From the NCBI RefSeq assembly GCF_001854185.1, contig NZ_CP017603.1, positions 2,976,001-3,040,000 on the forward strand: DNA of 64,000 nucleotides, read 5' to 3'. The notes under the pieces were generated by a model. The model did no database searches. It was not told the origin of the DNA and was given only the letters and a program-made list of their open reading frames with translations. Positions 60,978-64,000 of this stretch are shown here, in pieces; position 1 is the stretch's first letter; each line of letters opens with the position of its first letter. The position numbers and the translations under genes were made by a program. This DNA is from Clostridium formicaceticum. Its GTDB lineage: Bacteria; Bacillota; Clostridia; Peptostreptococcales; Natronincolaceae.

Positions 60978-61868
60978 ATGAGAAAAAGACGATTGAAAAT
61001 AAGACGAAATAAGAGAAGTTTTAATTACTTTTGGGTGATTACCTTTCTAATTATTATACCAGTAACAGCAGTGCTTATTGGATCTCGTATAACAGAACGA
61101 ATCGTAGTGCCTGTTTTGTACTCAGATAGCCCATTGGAAGAGGGAATATTATCAGATATTATCAATAATAGTGATGATAATGATGAAACAGAGGTTGTAG
61201 ATGAAGTAGAAACAAATGCAGAAACCATAACACCTTTGGAAGAAGTGGAAGATACGGAGCTTTTACCGCTATCCATTTATATGATTCAAATAGCCAGTGT
61301 ATCGGATACAAGCAATATAGAAGAATTAGTAGAAGAACTAAATGAAAAGAAACTTTCTCATATAGTGTATAAGATAGACAATGCTTATAAAGTTTATACA
61401 TTAGGGCTAACTGATAGGGGGTATGTTGAGGAACAATTACCTTCTATTAGAGCCTTCTATCCAGATGCCTATATAAGTGAATTGCATTTGCCGGCAAAGA
61501 AGATAACTTATTCTAAAGATGAAGAAGAAACAGGAAAAAATATTGTAAAAGATTTGAATAGTTTAATTGTAATCATAGATAAACAGGCCAAAGAATGGTA
61601 TAATTTTATAAAAGGAGAAGGCGAATTAAACCAATATAGTAAATTATTAACAGAACACCAAGTATTAATGACACAACTATCAGAAAGACTTGATACAGAT
61701 GTTTGGCCAGAAGGTTTGCCGGAAAAAAAAGCTATAGAAAAAATGGTACTTCACCAAGAAGGCAATATTAAAAAGACTACAGAGTTATTAGAAGATAAAG
61801 AAAACTTATATAGAGTACACAGTTTATTTCTAGATAGTTTATTTAGGACTTTAGAAACCATCAAATGA
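60978..61868 (+). CDS. Membrane-anchored SPOR-like domain protein
   Basis: A 296-residue protein. Basic N-terminus (MRKRRLKIRRNKRS), membrane helix FWVITFLIIIPVTAVLIGSR, an acidic linker, then a SPOR-like fold (SIYMIQIASVSDTSNIEELV, YPDAYISELHLP). A helical end follows (LLEDKENLYRVHSLFLDSLF). SPOR domains bind denuded glycan at division or spore septa. The start at 60978 has AGAGGGGG eight bases upstream. An upstream frame from 60927 lacks a site. Confidence 0.78.
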   Translation: MRKRRLKIRRNKRSFNYFWVITFLIIIPVTAVLIGSRITERIVVPVLYSDSPLEEGILSDIINNSDDNDETEVVDEVETNAETITPLEEVEDTELLPLSIYMIQIASVSDTSNIEELVEELNEKKLSHIVYKIDNAYKVYTLGLTDRGYVEEQLPSIRAFYPDAYISELHLPAKKITYSKDEEETGKNIVKDLNSLIVIIDKQAKEWYNFIKGEGELNQYSKLLTEHQVLMTQLSERLDTDVWPEGLPEKKAIEKMVLHQEGNIKKTTELLEDKENLYRVHSLFLDSLFRTLETIK

Positions 61869-61890
61869 TAAAATAACAGGAGGGGATGAA

Positions 61891-62247
61891 ATGACGTTAA
61901 AGGAGGTCCAATTGCTGCTAGATGCTGAAATCTTGTGGGGAGAAAAATTTCTAAACAGAGAGATTAAAACTGCCTTTGCTTGTGATTTAATGAGTGATGT
62001 ACTAGCTTTTGTAGATGATAAGACCTTGTTATTGACAGGTTTAGTAAATTCTCATACAATACGAACGGCAGAAATGATGGATATTGCAGCTATAGTTTTT
62101 GTTAGGGGCAAGAGCCCGGAAGAGGAAATTATTAAGCTGGCAGAAGAAAACGAAATCGTTATTATGTCAACAAAGTATATTATGTATGTTAGTTCGGGGA
62201 TTTTATACTCTAAGGGTCTTAAAGGTGCTAACATTATACATAAATAG
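61891..62247 (+). CDS. DRTGG domain protein (1)
   Basis: A 118-residue protein with the DRTGG fold: LKEVQLLLDAEILWGEKFLN, LLTGLVNSHTIRTAEMMDIA and VIMSTKYIMYVSSGILY. This fold occurs also in phosphotransacetylase N-termini and is thought to bind nucleotides. First gene of the regulatory operon, with AGGAGGGGATG before the ATG. Confidence 0.85.
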   Translation: MTLKEVQLLLDAEILWGEKFLNREIKTAFACDLMSDVLAFVDDKTLLLTGLVNSHTIRTAEMMDIAAIVFVRGKSPEEEIIKLAEENEIVIMSTKYIMYVSSGILYSKGLKGANIIHK

Positions 62248-62275
62248 TTTATTGATTAAATTAAAATAGGAGGAT

Positions 62276-62710
62276 GTGAGAACCATAAAATTATGTTATG
62301 CAGTAGAAAAAGATGATTTTACAAAAGCGGGACAGGCTTCTAGCAATATAAAGAAAGTATTAAGACAGTTGGGAATAGAGCCTAAAACCCTTAGAAGAAT
62401 TGCTATAGCCACTTATGAAGCAGAAATGAACATCATTATTCATTCTGAGGGAGGCGTCATAGAAGTGGATATTTGCCCAGAAAAAGTTGAAATTATTGCA
62501 GAGGATAGAGGACCGGGAATTGAAAATATTGAATTAGCTATGAAGGCAGGATACTCTACAGCTTCCCACAGAGTTCGGGAATTAGGTTTTGGCGCGGGAA
62601 TGGGCTTGCCAAATATTAAAAGATGTTCTGATGAATTTACAATTAAGTCTTCTTTAGGAGAATATACCAAACTGCAAATTGTCATCTATAACAGGCTTAA
62701 AAGTCATTAA
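62276..62710 (+). CDS. RsbW-like anti-sigma ATPase
   Basis: A 144-residue HATPase_c_2 protein. N box YEAEMNIIIHSEGG, G1 EDRGPGIENIELAM, G2 GFGAGMGLPNIKRC. It resembles SpoIIAB/RsbW kinases, which bind sigma factors or anti-sigma antagonists. GTG start after AGGAGGAT. It is between two DRTGG genes. Confidence 0.88.
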   Translation: MRTIKLCYAVEKDDFTKAGQASSNIKKVLRQLGIEPKTLRRIAIATYEAEMNIIIHSEGGVIEVDICPEKVEIIAEDRGPGIENIELAMKAGYSTASHRVRELGFGAGMGLPNIKRCSDEFTIKSSLGEYTKLQIVIYNRLKSH

Positions 62711-62727
62711 AGTAGAGGGGGTAAAAA

Positions 62728-63078
62728 ATGATTACAGTAGAAAAATTAATTGAAAAATTAGAACTAGAAGCGGTAGGGGGCCAAAAAGGAATAACCAAGG
62801 AAGTGAAAGGTGCATATATTGGAGATTTATTAAGCTGGGTGATGGCACACATTGGTTCTGGAGATGCCTGGATCACAATACAAACAAATATCAATGTTAT
62901 TGCAGTAGCAGCATTAGGTGAGGCCTCTTGTATCATTGTAGCAGAAGATGCTGAGATAGAGGAGTCAACGAAAATTAAAGCAGACGAGGAAGGTATTCCC
63001 CTTTTGAGAAGTTCTCTAAGTGCCTATGAATTAGCAATACAAATCTATCAATGTTTAGAGGGTTTAGAAAAAAAATGA
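62728..63078 (+). CDS. DRTGG domain protein (2)
   Basis: A 116-residue protein. It shares KLIEKLELEAVGGQKGITKE-V, then GAYIGDLLSWVMAHIGSGDA, IQTNINVIAVAALGEASCII. Same fold as the first DRTGG gene but distinct. AGAGGGGG precedes the ATG. Its stop overlaps the next ATG (ATGA). Confidence 0.85.
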   Translation: MITVEKLIEKLELEAVGGQKGITKEVKGAYIGDLLSWVMAHIGSGDAWITIQTNINVIAVAALGEASCIIVAEDAEIEESTKIKADEEGIPLLRSSLSAYELAIQIYQCLEGLEKK

Positions 63079-63785
63079 TGGTAGCAGTAGATTTGCATAT
63101 TCATAGTGGATTATCTCCTTGTGCAGATAATGATATGACCCCCAACAATATTATTCATATGGCACAGCTTAAAGAAATAGAAGCTATTGCTATTACAGAT
63201 CATAATTCCACCAAAAACCTTGAGAGTTTTATGCAGGTGGGGGAAAAAAACAATATGATTTGTATCCCAGGTGTAGAAGTCACCACAAAAGAAGAAGTTC
63301 ATTTAATTGCGCTCTTTGAAAGTCTTTCAGCAGCAAAAAAATTTCAGGACATATTGGATGATACGCTACCAAAGGTGCAAAATAATACAAGACTATTTGG
63401 CCATCAATACATTTATGATGAAGACGATAATATCTTAGAGGACTATAATACTTTATTAATAAATGCTCTTTCTTTACCCCTAAAAGAAACAATTACAGAG
63501 ATAAGAAAATTAAAGGGCATACCTATACCTGCTCATATTGATCGAAATAGCTTTAGCATTCTTTCAAACCTAGGGTTTATTGCTCCAGAACTAGGTTTGA
63601 AAACAGTTGAAATAACAAAAAAATGTAGTTTTTCTGAACTAAAAAAGTTACATCCGTATCTAAGAGGCTATAAGAAAATTATTAGTTCAGATGCTCACTA
63701 TTTAGGAGAAATGCTAGAGGGAGGCTTTTTGATAGAAGCGCAGAATAGAAATATACAATCTATTTTAATGACACTGCAAGGGTGA
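63075..63785 (+). CDS. PHP domain phosphoesterase
   Basis: A 236-residue metal-dependent PHP protein. VDLHIHSGLSPCADNDMTPN (metal His pair), AIAITDHNSTKNLESF, GVEVTTKEEVHLIALFE, PAHIDRNSFSI and ISSDAHYLGEMLEG are the PHP motifs. Possibly a phosphatase or nucleotide-processing enzyme; substrate unknown. Two adjacent ATG codons, the first overlapping the previous stop. In the same operon. Confidence 0.9.
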   Translation: MMVAVDLHIHSGLSPCADNDMTPNNIIHMAQLKEIEAIAITDHNSTKNLESFMQVGEKNNMICIPGVEVTTKEEVHLIALFESLSAAKKFQDILDDTLPKVQNNTRLFGHQYIYDEDDNILEDYNTLLINALSLPLKETITEIRKLKGIPIPAHIDRNSFSILSNLGFIAPELGLKTVEITKKCSFSELKKLHPYLRGYKKIISSDAHYLGEMLEGGFLIEAQNRNIQSILMTLQG

Positions 63786-63815
63786 TTTTAAAAAATAGTT
63801 TAGGGGGAGAAGAGC

Positions 63816-64000
63816 TTGAAGGAATTAGCTTTGCATATATTAGATATTGCAGAAAACGCTATTAAGGCAGAAGCCAATTTGATAGAAATAACGATTTGGG
63901 AGGATATTGCAAAGGATTTGCTTACAATAGAAATTAAAGATAATGGCATAGGCATGGATGAGGAAACCGTAAAAAAGGCAGAAAACCCCTTCTTTACTAC
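63816..64000 (+). CDS. HATPase-fold ATP-binding protein, partial
   Basis: The start of a histidine-kinase-like ATPase: LALHILDIAENAIKAEANLI (N box) and IEIKDNGIGMDEETVKKAEN (G1). TTG start after GGGGGAGA. It is cut off by the window end at TT of PFFTT. In relatives this gene leads into NADH-dependent [FeFe] hydrogenase genes (NuoE/NuoF-like, HydA). Confidence 0.85.
   Translation, partial: MKELALHILDIAENAIKAEANLIEITIWEDIAKDLLTIEIKDNGIGMDEETVKKAENPFFT

Overview
The window is AT-rich, low-GC DNA from an anaerobic spore-forming Clostridia member. An Alkaliphilus/Natronincola-like genome is the best guess from gene content, and no marker gene settles it. Support comes from spore proteins (alpha/beta SASPs, a YunB remnant), a monofunctional carbon monoxide dehydrogenase cluster, luxS, strong GGAGG ribosome binding sites and frequent TTG/GTG starts. 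No rRNA, tRNA or CRISPR array was seen.

Layout. (1) 0.1-5.2 kb: two nested IS66 elements. The inner one (1300-3887) is complete, has terminal GTAAG ends and a perfect 8-bp target duplication, and sits in the tnpC of an older IS66 that itself cut a ParB-like gene. (2) 5.2-17 kb: a decayed prophage or integrative element. It holds an ImmA-type protease, coiled-coil proteins, a divergent XRE/XRE switch, small phage ORFs, DnaD- and DnaC-like replication genes, a MazG-like gene, a frameshifted integrase, a terminase/tail chimera and a broken BhlA/UviB-type holin. (3) 17-32 kb: an accessory zone of SASP and SASP-like genes, small membrane proteins, lipoproteins and many pseudogenes (serine recombinase, yunB, vanW, a membrane protein with three in-frame stops, DUF2500). 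It also carries a reciprocal partial duplication of two genes and an IS607 element with truncated tnpA and tnpB and a candidate omega RNA. (4) 32-45 kb: mostly ordinary chromosome: MATE pump with divergent AraC regulator, hflX, a Nudix-like gene, yigZ, a CoA-binding protein, paired TauE/SafE halves, cysK, nadE, a YebC-family regulator, a YbaK-like deacylase, a GH18 protein and a DUF1361 protein. (5) 45-51 kb: iron alcohol dehydrogenase, APC permease, class III aminotransferase and PucR regulator, which together suggest use of GABA or another omega-amino acid. (6) 51-58 kb: polysaccharide deacetylase, beta-propeller lipoprotein, then an Rrf2 regulator and cooS-cooF-FAD/NAD oxidoreductase sharing a TATAC-N7-GTATA operator. 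(7) 58-64 kb: luxS, cell-wall enzymes, a SPOR-like protein, and a DRTGG / anti-sigma ATPase / DRTGG / PHP / HATPase operon running off the end. Operons of this type usually lead into an electron-bifurcating [FeFe] hydrogenase.

The most interesting items are the nested IS66 pair, the SASP-like paralogs with a conserved 76-nt leader, the shared operator of the CO dehydrogenase locus, two inverted copies of a small structured element (44.1 and 58.2 kb), the zinc-finger-less TnpB with its downstream RNA candidate, and the 42-bp perfect palindrome inside the integrase pseudogene.
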